The notes beneath the pieces were generated by a model, which saw only the letters and a list, made by a program, of their open reading frames with translations, was not told where the DNA came from and searched no databases. Shown in pieces: positions 54,860 to 64,000 of a DNA stretch of 64,000 nt (the stretch's first letter is position 1; every line of letters starts with the position of its first letter). This DNA is from an uncultured Halomonas sp. Lineage in GTDB: Bacteria > Pseudomonadota > Gammaproteobacteria > Pseudomonadales > Halomonadaceae. The stretch lies in contig NZ_CANLTC010000003.1 in NCBI RefSeq assembly GCF_947493865.1, positions 186,001 through 250,000 of the forward strand, given 5' to 3'. The position numbers and the translations under genes were made by a program.

Positions 54860-55693
54860 TTACCGAGGGCTGAAACGCCGCTGCAATCCCGTCTCCGCGA
54901 TCATGCGGGTCGAGATTTCCTCGATGGAGAAGCGTGTCGTATCGATGAAAGGCACATGATAGCGCCGATAGAGCGCCTCCGCCTGCTGCACCTCCTGGAG
55001 GCACTGATCGATGGAGCAGTAGCGGCTATTGGGTCGGCGTTCGCTGCGAATCGCCGCCAGACGCCTTGGGTCGATGGTCAGTCCGAATAGCTTGTGGCGA
55101 TGAGGCGCCAACGCCTTGGGCATCTTGAGGGTGCCGTCCTCGTCGAGGTCGTCCTCGGTGAGCGGGTAGTTGGCGGCGCGGATGCCGAACTGTAGCGCCA
55201 GATAAAGCGAGGTAGGCGTCTTGCCGCAGCGGGAAACTCCCACCAGGATGATATCCGCCGTGTCGTATTGGTGTACCCGGGCGCCGTCGTCGTTGTCGAG
55301 TGCAAAATGCACCGAGTCGATACGGTGCATGTAGACCTCGTCCTTGCCGATGGAATGGGTGCGGCCCACGGAGTAGGAGGAGTGGGTGTGCAACTCTTCT
55401 TCCAGGGGGGCGAGGAAGGTGGTGAAGATATCCACCTTGAAACCAGGCGCCTGGGAAATGACTTCGCGAATCGACTCATCGACGATAGTGTCGATGATGA
55501 TCGGCGTCTCGCCATCCCGTGCTGCGGTAGCCGCGATCACCGTGGCCAGATTGTGCGCCTTCTCCGTCGAGTCGATATAAGGCTTGGTCACCATGGTGAT
55601 CTCGACGTTCTCGAACTGGGCCAGCAGGCTGCGGCCCAGAGTCTCGGCGGTGATGCCGGTCCCATCGGAGATGAAGAAGGCGGTGCGCGGCAT
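54860..55693 (-). CDS. ppsR: PEP synthase regulatory kinase/pyrophosphorylase
   Basis: Bifunctional DUF299 enzyme that inactivates PpsA by ADP-dependent phosphorylation and reverses it by phosphate-dependent dephosphorylation. 277 residues from the ATG at 55693 (GAGAGGAC upstream). [20 protein letters not shown] at the N-terminus and the P-loop GVSRCGKT at 152-159 are diagnostic. Divergent from its target ppsA. Confidence 0.94.
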   Translation of the reverse strand: MPRTAFFISDGTGITAETLGRSLLAQFENVEITMVTKPYIDSTEKAHNLATVIAATAARDGETPIIIDTIVDESIREVISQAPGFKVDIFTTFLAPLEEELHTHSSYSVGRTHSIGKDEVYMHRIDSVHFALDNDDGARVHQYDTADIILVGVSRCGKTPTSLYLALQFGIRAANYPLTEDDLDEDGTLKMPKALAPHRHKLFGLTIDPRRLAAIRSERRPNSRYCSIDQCLQEVQQAEALYRRYHVPFIDTTRFSIEEISTRMIAETGLQRRFSPR

Positions 55694-55866
55694 GTCATGT
55701 CCTCTCGGCGATGCTAAGCAATATGCCATGCATTGTCCCGTTTCATCCGCATCGCCACAATCGCTTTCCCTGTTTCTCGACCGTTTATCGTCGTTTCGCC
55801 AGCGAGTGACTACAGGAAAACGGGCAAAATAGGCGAGTGTTGTAAAAATACTCCAGTGACTTCTCT

Positions 55867-55895
55867 ATTAGACTAATGGCGAATAATACTTTCAA
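55867..55895 (-). promoter_or_regulatory. Possible ppsR promoter
   Basis: On the minus strand TTGAAA (55895-55890), 17-base spacer, TCTAAT (55872-55867). The 332-base ppsR-ppsA region contains no other element I can name confidently; TATATATA before ppsA may be a -10 but lacks a -35. Confidence 0.4.
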
Positions 55896-56025
55896 TTTGA
55901 TAGGGTACCGAACATCCAGAAAAGCGTGTGTTGCTAACTGTAGAGTCCTGCATCGACATAGCGGTGAACGATGATACAGCCAGCAGCGCAGGCGTTATCC
56001 TATATATAACGACCTAGGGGGTCTC

Positions 56026-58398
56026 TTGGAACAATACATCGAATGGTTCGATCGTCTCGGAATGAACGATGTCGAGCGGGTAGGGGGCAAGAATGCCTCG
56101 CTGGGCGAAATGATCTCCAATCTGGCGGATGCGGGGGTCACCGTGCCCGGGGGCTTTGCCACCACCGCCTTTGCCTACCGCGAGTTCCTGGCCCATGAAG
56201 GGCTCAATGATCGCATCAACGATGCGCTGAACCGTCTTGACGTGGACGATGTCAAGGAGTTGGCCCGGGTCGGTGCCGAGATTCGCCAGTGGGTCATCGA
56301 CACGCCGCTGCCGCCGGCTTTCGAGAAGGCCTTGCAGGAGAGCTATCGCGAACTCGAATCTCGTCACGAAAACCTCAAGGTGGCGGTGCGTTCCTCGGCG
56401 ACCGCGGAAGACTTGCCGGATGCCTCCTTTGCCGGCCAGCAGGAGACCTTCCTCAACATCGAAGGCTTCGACAACGTCAAGCGTGCCGTGCACGAGGTGT
56501 TCGCTTCGCTGTTCAACGATCGGGCGATCTCCTATCGCGTGCATCAAGGCTTCGATCATGCGCTGGTCGCGCTGTCCGCGGGCATCCAGAAGATGGTGCG
56601 TTCCGAGACTGGCGCCGCCGGGGTCATGTTCACCCTGGACACCGAGTCCGGCTATCGCGACGCGGTGTTCGTCACCGGCTCCTGGGGGCTGGGTGAAACC
56701 GTGGTGCAGGGCGCGGTCAACCCGGACGAGTTCTACGTGCACAAGTCGACTCTTGCTGCCGGGCGCCCCGCGGTACTGCGTCGCACCCTGGGTTCCAAGC
56801 TGATCAAGATGACCTATACCGACGAGGCCTCCGCCGGGCGTTCCGTGCAGACCATCGATGTGCCGGCGGCGGATCGGATGCGCTTTTGTCTCGACGACGA
56901 CGATGTCATGGCCCTGGCGCGTCAGGCGATGACCATCGAGAAGCACTACGGCCGGCCGATGGATATCGAATGGGCCCGGGATGGCGACGACGGCAAGCTC
57001 TACATCGTGCAGGCACGTCCTGAAACCGTGGTCTCCAATCAGGAAGGCGGCAAGCTCGAGCGTTTCCAGCTCAAGGAGAAGGGTCGCCTGGTGGTGTCCG
57101 GTCGTGCCATCGGTCAGCGTATCGGGCGCGGCGCGGTCAAGATCATCGAGTCCCCGGAGCAGATGGACAAGGTCAATCCCGGCGACATCCTGGTCACGGA
57201 CATGACCGATCCGGACTGGGAGCCGGTGATGAAGCGTGCCTCCGCGATTGTCACCAATCGTGGCGGGCGTACCTGTCATGCGGCGATCATCGCCCGGGAA
57301 CTAGGCATTGCCGCAGTGGTTGGCTGTGGTGATGCGACCCGAATACTCACCGACGGCCAGGAAGTGACGGTTTCCTGCGCCGAGGGTGACACCGGCCACG
57401 TTTATGAAGGGTTGCTCGACTTCGACTGCAAGACCTCCAGTGTCGATGCGATGCCGGAAATCCCCTTCAAGATCATGATGAACGTGGGTAATCCGGATCG
57501 TGCCTTCAACTTCGCCTCGCTGCCCAACGCCGGCGTAGGGCTGGCGCGCCTGGAATTCATCATCAACCGCATGATCGGAGTCCATCCCAAGGCATTGCTG
57601 GACTACGCCACGCTGCCCACGGATCTGCAGCAGGTCATCGATGCACGCACCGCCGGTTACAACGATCCGGTGAGTTTCTATGTCGACAAGCTGGTGGAGG
57701 GTATTTCGACCCTGGCGGCGGCGTTCTATCCCAAGCGGGTCATCGTGCGCATGTCGGACTTCAAGTCCAACGAGTACGAGAACCTGATCGGCGGCAAGCT
57801 CTACGAGCCCGGCGAAGAGAACCCGATGCTGGGCTTCCGCGGTGCCTCGCGCTACATCTCCGAGTCCTTCCGTCCCTGTTTCGAGCTGGAGTGCCAGGCG
57901 ATCAAGCGGGTACGCGACGAGATGGGGTTGGATAACGTCGAGATCATGATTCCCTTCGTGCGCACCACGGACGAGGCGCGGGAGGTCGTCGAGCTGCTCG
58001 ATACCGCCGGCCTCAAGCGCGGTGAACGTGGCTTGAAGATCATCATGATGTGCGAGCTGCCGGCCAATGCGCTGCTGGCGGAGGAGTTCCTCGAGCACTT
58101 CGACGGCTTCTCCATCGGCTCCAACGATCTGACCCAGTTGACCCTTGGTCTTGACCGGGACTCCGGCATCGTGGCCCATCTGTTCGACGAGCGTAACCCG
58201 GCGGTGAAGAAACTGTTGGCCATGGCCATCGCCGCCTGCAAGAAGCAGGGCAAGTACGTGGGCATCTGCGGTCAGGGCCCTTCGGACTATCCCGAGCTTG
58301 CCAAGTGGCTGATGGAGCAGGGGATCGATTCGGTGTCGTTGAACCCGGATGCGGTGCTTGAAACCTGGTTCATGCTGGCCGGTGAAACCATGGCCTGA
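56026..58398 (+). CDS. ppsA: Phosphoenolpyruvate synthase
   Basis: Gluconeogenic enzyme, pyruvate + ATP to PEP + AMP + phosphate. 790 residues in three domains. The N-terminal part has [12 protein letters not shown] and [20 protein letters not shown]. The phospho-carrier His418 is in [14 protein letters not shown], and the C-terminal acid-base Cys748 in GQGPSD's preceding residue (CGQGPSD). Both are three places earlier than in E. coli. The start is a TTG at 56026 with AGGGGG six bases upstream; no in-frame ATG fits. Activity is probably set by the divergent ppsR. Confidence 0.95.
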   Translation: MEQYIEWFDRLGMNDVERVGGKNASLGEMISNLADAGVTVPGGFATTAFAYREFLAHEGLNDRINDALNRLDVDDVKELARVGAEIRQWVIDTPLPPAFEKALQESYRELESRHENLKVAVRSSATAEDLPDASFAGQQETFLNIEGFDNVKRAVHEVFASLFNDRAISYRVHQGFDHALVALSAGIQKMVRSETGAAGVMFTLDTESGYRDAVFVTGSWGLGETVVQGAVNPDEFYVHKSTLAAGRPAVLRRTLGSKLIKMTYTDEASAGRSVQTIDVPAADRMRFCLDDDDVMALARQAMTIEKHYGRPMDIEWARDGDDGKLYIVQARPETVVSNQEGGKLERFQLKEKGRLVVSGRAIGQRIGRGAVKIIESPEQMDKVNPGDILVTDMTDPDWEPVMKRASAIVTNRGGRTCHAAIIARELGIAAVVGCGDATRILTDGQEVTVSCAEGDTGHVYEGLLDFDCKTSSVDAMPEIPFKIMMNVGNPDRAFNFASLPNAGVGLARLEFIINRMIGVHPKALLDYATLPTDLQQVIDARTAGYNDPVSFYVDKLVEGISTLAAAFYPKRVIVRMSDFKSNEYENLIGGKLYEPGEENPMLGFRGASRYISESFRPCFELECQAIKRVRDEMGLDNVEIMIPFVRTTDEAREVVELLDTAGLKRGERGLKIIMMCELPANALLAEEFLEHFDGFSIGSNDLTQLTLGLDRDSGIVAHLFDERNPAVKKLLAMAIAACKKQGKYVGICGQGPSDYPELAKWLMEQGIDSVSLNPDAVLETWFMLAGETMA

Positions 58399-58421
58399 TC
58401 GCCTACCCAAGCAAGAAAAGC

Positions 58422-58455
58422 GCGCCCAGTCTATTATCGAATAGGCTGGGCGTTT
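58422..58455 (+). terminator. Rho-independent terminator after ppsA
   Basis: Stem CGCCCAGTCTATT/AATAGGCTGGGCG with loop ATCG (one G-T pair), then TTTTC. Confidence 0.85.
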
Positions 58456-58460
58456 TCGTT

Positions 58461-58490
58461 GTCGCTATCAGGCGCTATCAGTTGCTATCA
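58461..58490. repeat. Three 10-base direct repeats at the end of the GDPD gene
   Basis: GCTATCA occurs at 58464, 58474 and 58484, exact period ten. On the minus strand the gene stop TGA is part of the first copy and TGATAG recurs twice beyond it. Confidence 0.75.
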
Positions 58491-60320
58491 AGAACGCAGC
58501 CAGTTGCGTAGCTTCAACAACAACAGTTCGCCATCGCTGAGGGTTGCCCGCTCATCCAGCACTTCGTTGAGCAGGGCCGGCCGATCGGTGATGATGTTGT
58601 CGACTCCCAGGTCGATCAGTCGTGACATCTCAGACTGTCCATTCACCGTCCATGTGTGCAATTGATACCCGTGACGCTGCGCCGTTCTAATGGAGGCCAG
58701 CGTTACTCGATTATGGCGCAAGCCAAGGGCATCGAATAAACCTCTATCCATGCCGCCGCGCACGACGAATTGGGCGAAAAGCGCGGTACGCAGTTGCGGC
58801 GCAAGTTGCTTGGCCTCGGCAAGCGCAACGGGTGACAGCGATGCCAGAATCACATCATCATCGGGTACCGCCGATAGCTTGTCGATTACGGCGGCGGCAA
58901 GCGCCTTTTCACCCCCTCGAACGGGCTTGAGTTCAACATAAAGCTTGATGCGCCCTTGGGCGAGATCGATGACGTCGTCCAGGGTTGGGATTCGAGTATC
59001 GATGAACACATCCCCGAACCAGCTGCCGACATCCACCAACTGCGCTTCTTTCAAGGTCATTTCGGACAACGGGCGATTCAAGGCTGCCAGGCGGCGAAGG
59101 TTGTTGTCATGGGAAACCACGACTTCGTTGTCTTGCGTCAGGCGTACATCGAATTCGATATAATCCGCGCCGTCTTCGATGGCCTGCTCGAACGCTGCCA
59201 GGGTGTTTTCCGGCGCCTTGGCTGAACTGCCTCGATGAGCGGTGATGTTGATGCGGTCACGAATCTCGAAACTCGTGAGCGCAGCAGTTGCCTGACTCAA
59301 TGCCAAAGCCAGAATGAGTGCTTCCGCGCCCCAGGCTACCCAGGCGGGATAACTGCCTTTGGAGGGCGTTCGAGGCTTGGGTTGCTGCTGTGCCAAGCGC
59401 AGATAGAGGCAGGCAAGCAAGAGACTATTGATTGCTACGCCGATAAAGGTAATCGCGAGGGTAAGCAGAACATAGAACGTCAGATAGGCAAGGGTTGCCG
59501 GAATCAATATCGCACTACGTTCAGGCAGCCAACCCAGCAACGGAGTGATCAAGGCATCGAATAGACTGGTAATGCCTATGGGCAAGGCGACGATCATCAG
59601 CACCGGGAGGGCGATCGGTAGCGCAAGGCGCCGTTTTTTTCCTTTTGTCAGCTCGTGGCTACGAGCCAATGCATGGCGGGCCGATGTGCCTTCAAGGACC
59701 AATACCGGCAAGGTCAGGGACCAGCGTAGATAAAGCCGTGCAGCAAACCACAGCCAGAGCAGAACGAACGGCAAGCCACTTGCCAGGAACAGCCACCACT
59801 CTTGGGGTTTTACCCGCAGCACATAGTAGCTTTCCATGCCGCCGAGAAGCCACTGATAGAGAAGTACGAGGGCGATAAGGAAAGGCAATGCGAGTAGCAG
59901 GTGAGTGGCGACCTGGATCAACGTCAGTGTGGTGATGGCAAGAAAACGGCGAGCAACGTTCCATAGCGCTTCCAAGGCGGCACGATAACGACTGGCCCCC
60001 GTGCGCATCGCTACCAGCAACATGCCGGCCTGTTGCAGAAACAGGATCAGAAAGGTGGTTCCGATGGCGATCAGCAACCACAGCAAGCCTGTCGGCGAAA
60101 GCGCGATGTCGAGCAGCTGGCCGTTGGTGAACACAGGGCGTCCGATACGCTTCAGCAGCGCGGCCAGTGCCGTCGCGGAGGCGGGCAGCAACAGGGTAGT
60201 CGCCAGCACCGTGAAGAACAGATGAAAGGCGAGCAAGGGGCGCCAATGTTCGCGTAGCGAAGTGATCACCGCCTTCGATAAGTGGCGCGGCGTCAGGACG
60301 AGAGAATGTTGTTCAGCCAT
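58488..60320 (-). CDS. Membrane glycerophosphodiester phosphodiesterase
   Basis: 610 residues. The N-terminal 345 hold about eight membrane segments of the GPDase-associated membrane domain. The C-terminal part (about 355-600) is a GDPD TIM barrel with catalytic HRGSSAKAPENT (His362) and EFDVRLT (Glu389, Asp391), plus VVSHD (His404). Splits glycerophosphodiesters to glycerol-3-phosphate and an alcohol. No signal peptide; the orientation of the catalytic domain is not clear. Confidence 0.88.
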   Translation of the reverse strand: MAEQHSLVLTPRHLSKAVITSLREHWRPLLAFHLFFTVLATTLLLPASATALAALLKRIGRPVFTNGQLLDIALSPTGLLWLLIAIGTTFLILFLQQAGMLLVAMRTGASRYRAALEALWNVARRFLAITTLTLIQVATHLLLALPFLIALVLLYQWLLGGMESYYVLRVKPQEWWLFLASGLPFVLLWLWFAARLYLRWSLTLPVLVLEGTSARHALARSHELTKGKKRRLALPIALPVLMIVALPIGITSLFDALITPLLGWLPERSAILIPATLAYLTFYVLLTLAITFIGVAINSLLLACLYLRLAQQQPKPRTPSKGSYPAWVAWGAEALILALALSQATAALTSFEIRDRINITAHRGSSAKAPENTLAAFEQAIEDGADYIEFDVRLTQDNEVVVSHDNNLRRLAALNRPLSEMTLKEAQLVDVGSWFGDVFIDTRIPTLDDVIDLAQGRIKLYVELKPVRGGEKALAAAVIDKLSAVPDDDVILASLSPVALAEAKQLAPQLRTALFAQFVVRGGMDRGLFDALGLRHNRVTLASIRTAQRHGYQLHTWTVNGQSEMSRLIDLGVDNIITDRPALLNEVLDERATLSDGELLLLKLRNWLRS

Positions 60321-60404
60321 GGGGTCAGCGTCTCATTCTGCGCTTGGCATGACAAACCTCACTCTTGCCAGGGCAGAGATTGAGACGCCTTCATTTTTTC
60401 TGTG

Positions 60405-60560
60405 ATCAATCGTCTAAGGAATCACTGCATAAATGCCTACACGAACGAATTGCTGCGTTGCGCGGTGCTGGTGCGCCAGCCCGGTCGAAACTCGCCTAAC
60501 CCCATGTTATGTCTCGTTTCCTGCGCTCCGTGCGCCTTGCTCTTCATTTCGCTCGGCGAT
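60405..60560 (+). repeat. Diverged repeat copy E
   Basis: Shares GCTGCGTTG and GTGCGCCAGCCCGGTCGAAA with copies A and B, but then continues ACTCGCCTAACCCCATG and GCGCTCCGTGCGCCTTGCTC and lacks the TTTAC/GTAAA centre. It may be a related family rather than a true copy. Lies between the GDPD gene and rraA. Confidence 0.45.
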
Positions 60561-60564
60561 TTAT

Positions 60565-61056
60565 TCAGCAATTCCCTAATGCCAAACGCTCTTTTGCAAT
60601 TAGAACGCCATTGTTGTCCGCATACAGCCACTGCCCAGGGTGGATGGTAACCCCAGCAAAGGTAACGGGAATATCGCGCTGTCCTTCGCTGTGCTTTTCA
60701 CTACGCCGTGGGTGAGCGCTTAGTGCCTGTACACCAAGCTCGATTTCCGCCAGGACTTCCACGTCCCGCACACAGCCGAACATGAGGATGCCGGCCCAGC
60801 CATTGGCAGCGGCCTTTTCGGCGAGCATGTCGCCAAGCATGGCACAGCGCAGCGAGCCCCCGGCGTCCACCACCAGTACCGCTCCTTTGCCAGGTTCATT
60901 CACCGCTTCCTTGACTCGGGAATTGTCTTCGAAGCACTTGATGGTCTTCACGGGACCATGAAAGGCATCGATGGCGCCAAAGTTGGTGAACAGAGGGTCA
61001 AGCACCTGAACCTCCGGATACGCATCACAGATATCCGGCGTCACGATAGCAGGCAT
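60565..61056 (-). CDS. rraA: RraA-family protein (ribonuclease E activity regulator)
   Basis: 163 residues, trimeric RraA fold. [57 protein letters not shown] and [20 protein letters not shown] match RraA. Some relatives are 4-hydroxy-4-methyl-2-oxoglutarate aldolases and share the GD..R-type site, so activity needs care. In Pseudomonas rraA is also close to ppsA. The C-terminus (KERLALGNC) runs up to the repeat element. Confidence 0.88.
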   Translation of the reverse strand: MPAIVTPDICDAYPEVQVLDPLFTNFGAIDAFHGPVKTIKCFEDNSRVKEAVNEPGKGAVLVVDAGGSLRCAMLGDMLAEKAAANGWAGILMFGCVRDVEVLAEIELGVQALSAHPRRSEKHSEGQRDIPVTFAGVTIHPGQWLYADNNGVLIAKERLALGNC

Positions 61057-61139
61057 GGCAGGTTTCCTTTGATCAAGCTCTTATGAACTTGTTGCTTATG
61101 GAATTTTGAGAGCTATTTCGTCGACTTTTCACACAAATC

Positions 61140-61745
61140 CTAGAATTTGAAACCTGCCGAGGCGGTAAACGTATCGATTTGATAATCACTATCGAAGTCG
61201 TAACGCTCGTACTCGGTACGTACCAGAAACGGATCGAAGTTGAACTGGGCGCCGACGCCATAGACTGGATCGGTGCCATCCTGATCGTCGAGGTCGATAT
61301 CCAAGCCGCGCAGGTCGCTCTTGACATCCGTATTCCACTTGGCGATACCGGCCTTGGCAAACAATGTGAACCAGGAAGTGAGCGGTAGCTTGCCCATTGC
61401 GCTGATGCCGTAGGCATCCGACTCCAGGTCGGTATTAGCATTTTCGCCACCCTGCCAGCGAGTGCGGCCAAGGTCGGCATAGAACAGTTCGGTGGCGAAG
61501 TAGGGGTTGAACTCAAAGCCCACGAAGCCCTTGAAGACATTGTCGTCATCGTCATCGGGGTCGAAGTCCTCGACGCCGTCGGAAATGAAGTCGCTGACCT
61601 CGTCACGATTGTTTTTCAGAGAGCTGAAACCCGTACCGATACCAATATACAAGCCCTCGGCGTTGGGAGCAGCCAGTACTGAAGGCGCGAAAGCGATCAT
61701 GACGGTAGACGCGCAGGAAGCGGCCACCAGCGTTTTGAGTTTCAT
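61140..61745 (-). CDS. Outer membrane beta-barrel protein (OmpA-like N-domain type)
   Basis: 201 residues. A signal peptide ends at VLA-AP (about residue 25). Eight amphipathic strands follow, with YIGIGTGFSSL at the start and a C-terminal FTASAGFKF ending in Phe, which is the barrel sorting signal. An acidic run DPDDDDDN lies in the first long loop. No OmpA peptidoglycan-binding domain. Function unknown; acidic surface loops suit a halophile. Confidence 0.8.
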   Translation of the reverse strand: MKLKTLVAASCASTVMIAFAPSVLAAPNAEGLYIGIGTGFSSLKNNRDEVSDFISDGVEDFDPDDDDDNVFKGFVGFEFNPYFATELFYADLGRTRWQGGENANTDLESDAYGISAMGKLPLTSWFTLFAKAGIAKWNTDVKSDLRGLDIDLDDQDGTDPVYGVGAQFNFDPFLVRTEYERYDFDSDYQIDTFTASAGFKF

Positions 61746-61902
61746 GGAGTAGCTCCAGAATAGTTGCGCCAGGGAGAGTCGCGGTCATCGAGCGACAGGC
61801 TGACGGGACCCGGGTTGGACGTCGTTGAGGCATGGTCTCGAAATTAATCCGAACACTGTTCTGTTACAAGGGCCAAGGCACCAGACAGCGTAAAATTTTG
61901 TT

Positions 61903-61936
61903 ATAAAAAAAGCGCTCCGTTCAACGGAGCGCTTCT
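61903..61936 (-). terminator. Rho-independent terminator of acnB
   Basis: On the minus strand AAGCGCTCCGTT/AACGGAGCGCTT, a 12-base perfect stem with almost no loop, followed by TTTTTTTATAAC. Confidence 0.9.
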
Positions 61937-61994
61937 GTGGTCGATTCGGAATCTCAAGGATTCCATCGATGTTGCGAGCATCGGAATCGATAGG

Positions 61995-64000
61995 TCATGC
62001 TTCCTGTGCGACAGGAATCACGTTCGAGGCTGCCTTCTGAAACTCCTCGATTTCATGAAAATTCATGTACCGGTAGATCTCTCCGGCCATGGCGTTGAAC
62101 TCGCCCATATACCCCTGGTACTCCTCCACCGTGGGGAGACGACCCACGACGGCGGCGACTGCCGCCAATTCTGCTGAGGCCAGGTAGACATTGGCACCAT
62201 CCCCCAGGCGATTGGGGAAATTACGGGTCGAGGTGGAGACCACGGTGGACTTTGGTGCCACGCGAGCCTGATTGCCCATGCACAACGAACAACCCGGCAT
62301 TTCCATCCGTGCGCCTGCGCGCCCATAAATTCCGTAATACCCTTCCTCGGTCAGTTGATGCTGATCCATGCGGGTAGGGGGCGCCAACCATAGACGCGTC
62401 TTAAGACTACCTGCTGGTTGCTTTTCCAGCAACTTTCCCGCAGCACGAAAATGGCCGATGTTGGTCATGCAGGAGCCGATGAAGACTTCATCGATCTTCT
62501 CGCCGGCAACTTCCGAGAGCAGCCGTGCATCGTCCGGGTCGTTGGGCGCGCACAGCACTGGCTCGGTGATGTCCGCAAGATCGATCTCGATCACTTCGGC
62601 ATATTCCGCATCGCTGTCTGCACGCATCAGGCTTGGATTGGCCAGCCACTCCTGCATCGCCAGGATACGACGCTCCAGAGTGCGACGATCGCCATAGCCA
62701 TTGTCGATCATCCATTTGAGCAGCGTGACGTTCGAGGTCAGATACTCGCTGATGCTCTCTTCGGAAAGCGTGATGGTACAGCCGGCGGCGCTGCGCTCCG
62801 CGGAAGCATCGGAAAGCTCGAAAGCCTGTTCGGCGGTGAGATCCTCCAGCCCCTCGATTTCCAGTACTCGACCGGAGAAGGCGTTCTTCTTGCCGGACTT
62901 CTCGACGGTGAGCAGGCCCTGTTTGATGCCATATAGCGGGATGGCATGAACCAGGTCCCGCAAAGTGATGCCTGGCTGGCGCTTGCCCTTGAAACGCACC
63001 AGAATCGATTCCGGCATGTCCAGGGGCATGACGCCGGTGGCCGCCGCGAAGGCGACGAGACCGGAGCCGGCAGGAAACGAAATGCCCATGGGAAAGCGGG
63101 TGTGGGAGTCGCCACCGGTACCCACGGTGTCCGGCAGCAGCATGCGGTTGAGCCAGGAGTGAATGATGCCGTCTCCCGGGCGCAGCGAGACGCCGCCGCG
63201 ATTCATGATGAAGTCCGGCAGGGTGTGGTGAGTCTCCACGTCCACCGGCTTGGGGTAGGCAGCGGTATGGCAGAACGATTGCATCACCAGGTCGGCCTGA
63301 AAGCCAAGGCAGGCCAGGTCCTTCAACTCGTCCCGGGTCATGGGCCCGGTGGTGTCCTGGGAGCCGACGGTGGTCATTTTCGGCTCGCAGTACATGCCAG
63401 GGCGCACGCCTTCCATGCCGCAGGCCTTGCCCACCATCTTCTGGGCCAGAGTGAACCCTTTGCCGGTATCGGCGGGCTGCTCCGGCGTCTTGAATACCTC
63501 GGAGGGCCCCAGGCCGAGTTCGCTACGTGCCTTCTCGGTCAGGCCGCGGCCGATGATCAATGGAATACGGCCACCGGCACGCACTTCGTCGAGAATGACG
63601 CGAGTCTTGAGTTCAAACGTGCTCAACAGTTCGTCGGTATCGTGCTTGCAGACCTTGCCTTCATAGGGGTAGACATCGATGACATCGCCCATGGCCATTT
63701 TCGAGACATCCATCTCGATGGGCAGGGCGCCGGCATCTTCCATGGTATTGAAGAAGATCGGCGCGATCTTGCCGCCGAAGCAGAAGCCGCCGGCCCGCTT
63801 GTTGGGCACGAAGGGAATGTCGTCGCCGAAGAACCACAGCACCGAGTTGGTGGCGGACTTGCGCGAGGAGCCGGTGCCCACCACGTCGCCCACGTAGGCG
63901 ACGGGATAGCCCTTGGCCTTGACTGCTTCGATCTGCTCGAGCGGCCCCTTGGTGCCCGGCTCGATTGGCTCGATGCCGTCCCGCGGGTTCTTGAGCATGG
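61995..64000 (-). CDS. acnB: Bifunctional aconitate hydratase B / 2-methylisocitrate dehydratase (5'-truncated by window edge)
   Basis: Main TCA-cycle aconitase, citrate to isocitrate. About 668 residues are visible of roughly 865; the first 195 or so, including the HEAT-like domain, lie beyond the window. Present are [50 protein letters not shown] and the cluster cysteines in [10 protein letters not shown] and [11 protein letters not shown] strong terminator follows. AcnB also binds RNA in some bacteria. Confidence 0.95.
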   Translation of the reverse strand, partial: MLKNPRDGIEPIEPGTKGPLEQIEAVKAKGYPVAYVGDVVGTGSSRKSATNSVLWFFGDDIPFVPNKRAGGFCFGGKIAPIFFNTMEDAGALPIEMDVSKMAMGDVIDVYPYEGKVCKHDTDELLSTFELKTRVILDEVRAGGRIPLIIGRGLTEKARSELGLGPSEVFKTPEQPADTGKGFTLAQKMVGKACGMEGVRPGMYCEPKMTTVGSQDTTGPMTRDELKDLACLGFQADLVMQSFCHTAAYPKPVDVETHHTLPDFIMNRGGVSLRPGDGIIHSWLNRMLLPDTVGTGGDSHTRFPMGISFPAGSGLVAFAAATGVMPLDMPESILVRFKGKRQPGITLRDLVHAIPLYGIKQGLLTVEKSGKKNAFSGRVLEIEGLEDLTAEQAFELSDASAERSAAGCTITLSEESISEYLTSNVTLLKWMIDNGYGDRRTLERRILAMQEWLANPSLMRADSDAEYAEVIEIDLADITEPVLCAPNDPDDARLLSEVAGEKIDEVFIGSCMTNIGHFRAAGKLLEKQPAGSLKTRLWLAPPTRMDQHQLTEEGYYGIYGRAGARMEMPGCSLCMGNQARVAPKSTVVSTSTRNFPNRLGDGANVYLASAELAAVAAVVGRLPTVEEYQGYMGEFNAMAGEIYRYMNFHEIEEFQKAASNVIPVAQEA

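Noticed and set aside
56014..57279. 421-codon open frame antisense to ppsA, and a 369-codon one at 57301-58410
   Set aside because: Same codon-bias shadow effect; the sense strand encodes the full PEP synthase.

Overview
The window is 64 kb of G+C-rich chromosome from a gammaproteobacterium, most likely a halophile of the Halomonadaceae (Halomonas or Chromohalobacter-like). This is inferred from protein similarity as I remember it and from gene order shared with Pseudomonas and its relatives: apbC-dcd, purMN-perM-hda, lexA-psrA-nagZ-mscS-hpt-mtnP and ppsR/ppsA/rraA. I see no prophage, insertion sequence, CRISPR array or plasmid function. Coding density is high. Both edges cut genes: torA on the left and acnB on the right.

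Layout. 1-3.0 kb: TMAO reductase torA with its chaperone torD. 3.1-7.8 kb: an M24-fold hydrolase without metal ligands, the Fe-S carrier apbC, dcd, and a GDSL esterase autotransporter. 7.9-12.6 kb: purMN, divergent from perM-hda, then yjbQ and a small lipoprotein. 12.8-15.8 kb: fumC, an endonuclease/exonuclease/phosphatase-fold membrane protein, and two identical tRNA-Val(GAC) genes. 15.8-19.3 kb: msrC and the methionine importer metNIQ, preceded by what reads as a SAM-II riboswitch. 19.4-25.5 kb: ribE, then a nucleobase salvage group (purine permease, apt, gpt, ung, upp, uraA). 25.7-37.4 kb: a cupin regulator, a sensor kinase and NtrC-type regulator pair, and, divergent from the pair behind a -24/-12 promoter, tungstate-type ABC transporter genes tupABC followed by molybdenum cofactor genes mobA, mobB, moeA, a moaC-moaD fusion, moaE and moaA. 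37.5-42.4 kb: a short H-NS-like protein, an RNase J-type enzyme, a CbiM-like membrane protein, and a lexA-dinB SOS operon. 42.6-47.0 kb: psrA, nagZ, an MscS channel, hpt and mtnP. 47.1-53.2 kb: an acyl-CoA synthetase and a MerR/LiuR-type regulator, divergent from a valine catabolic operon. 53.3-64 kb: a MATE pump, ppsR/ppsA, a membrane glycerophosphodiesterase, rraA, an outer membrane barrel protein and acnB.

The genes fit together in several places. The molybdenum cofactor block would supply TorA. Its transporter appears to be under sigma-54 and two-component control rather than the more familiar ModE/TunR-type control. The salvage group pairs nucleobase importers with phosphoribosyltransferases, and Ung releases uracil that Upp can reuse. 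MtnP produces hypoxanthine that the adjacent Hpt can recycle. LexA controls itself and DinB through two SOS boxes, and PsrA has a matching operator in front of its own gene.

The most interesting non-coding signals are four. (1) The SAM-II-like aptamer with a well-placed promoter upstream of metN, with a 35-codon leader frame whose stop overlaps the metN start. (2) The sigma-54 promoter of tupA. (3) A dispersed intergenic repeat of about 150 bp in four good copies and one diverged copy. (4) A nested palindrome downstream of the MATE gene.
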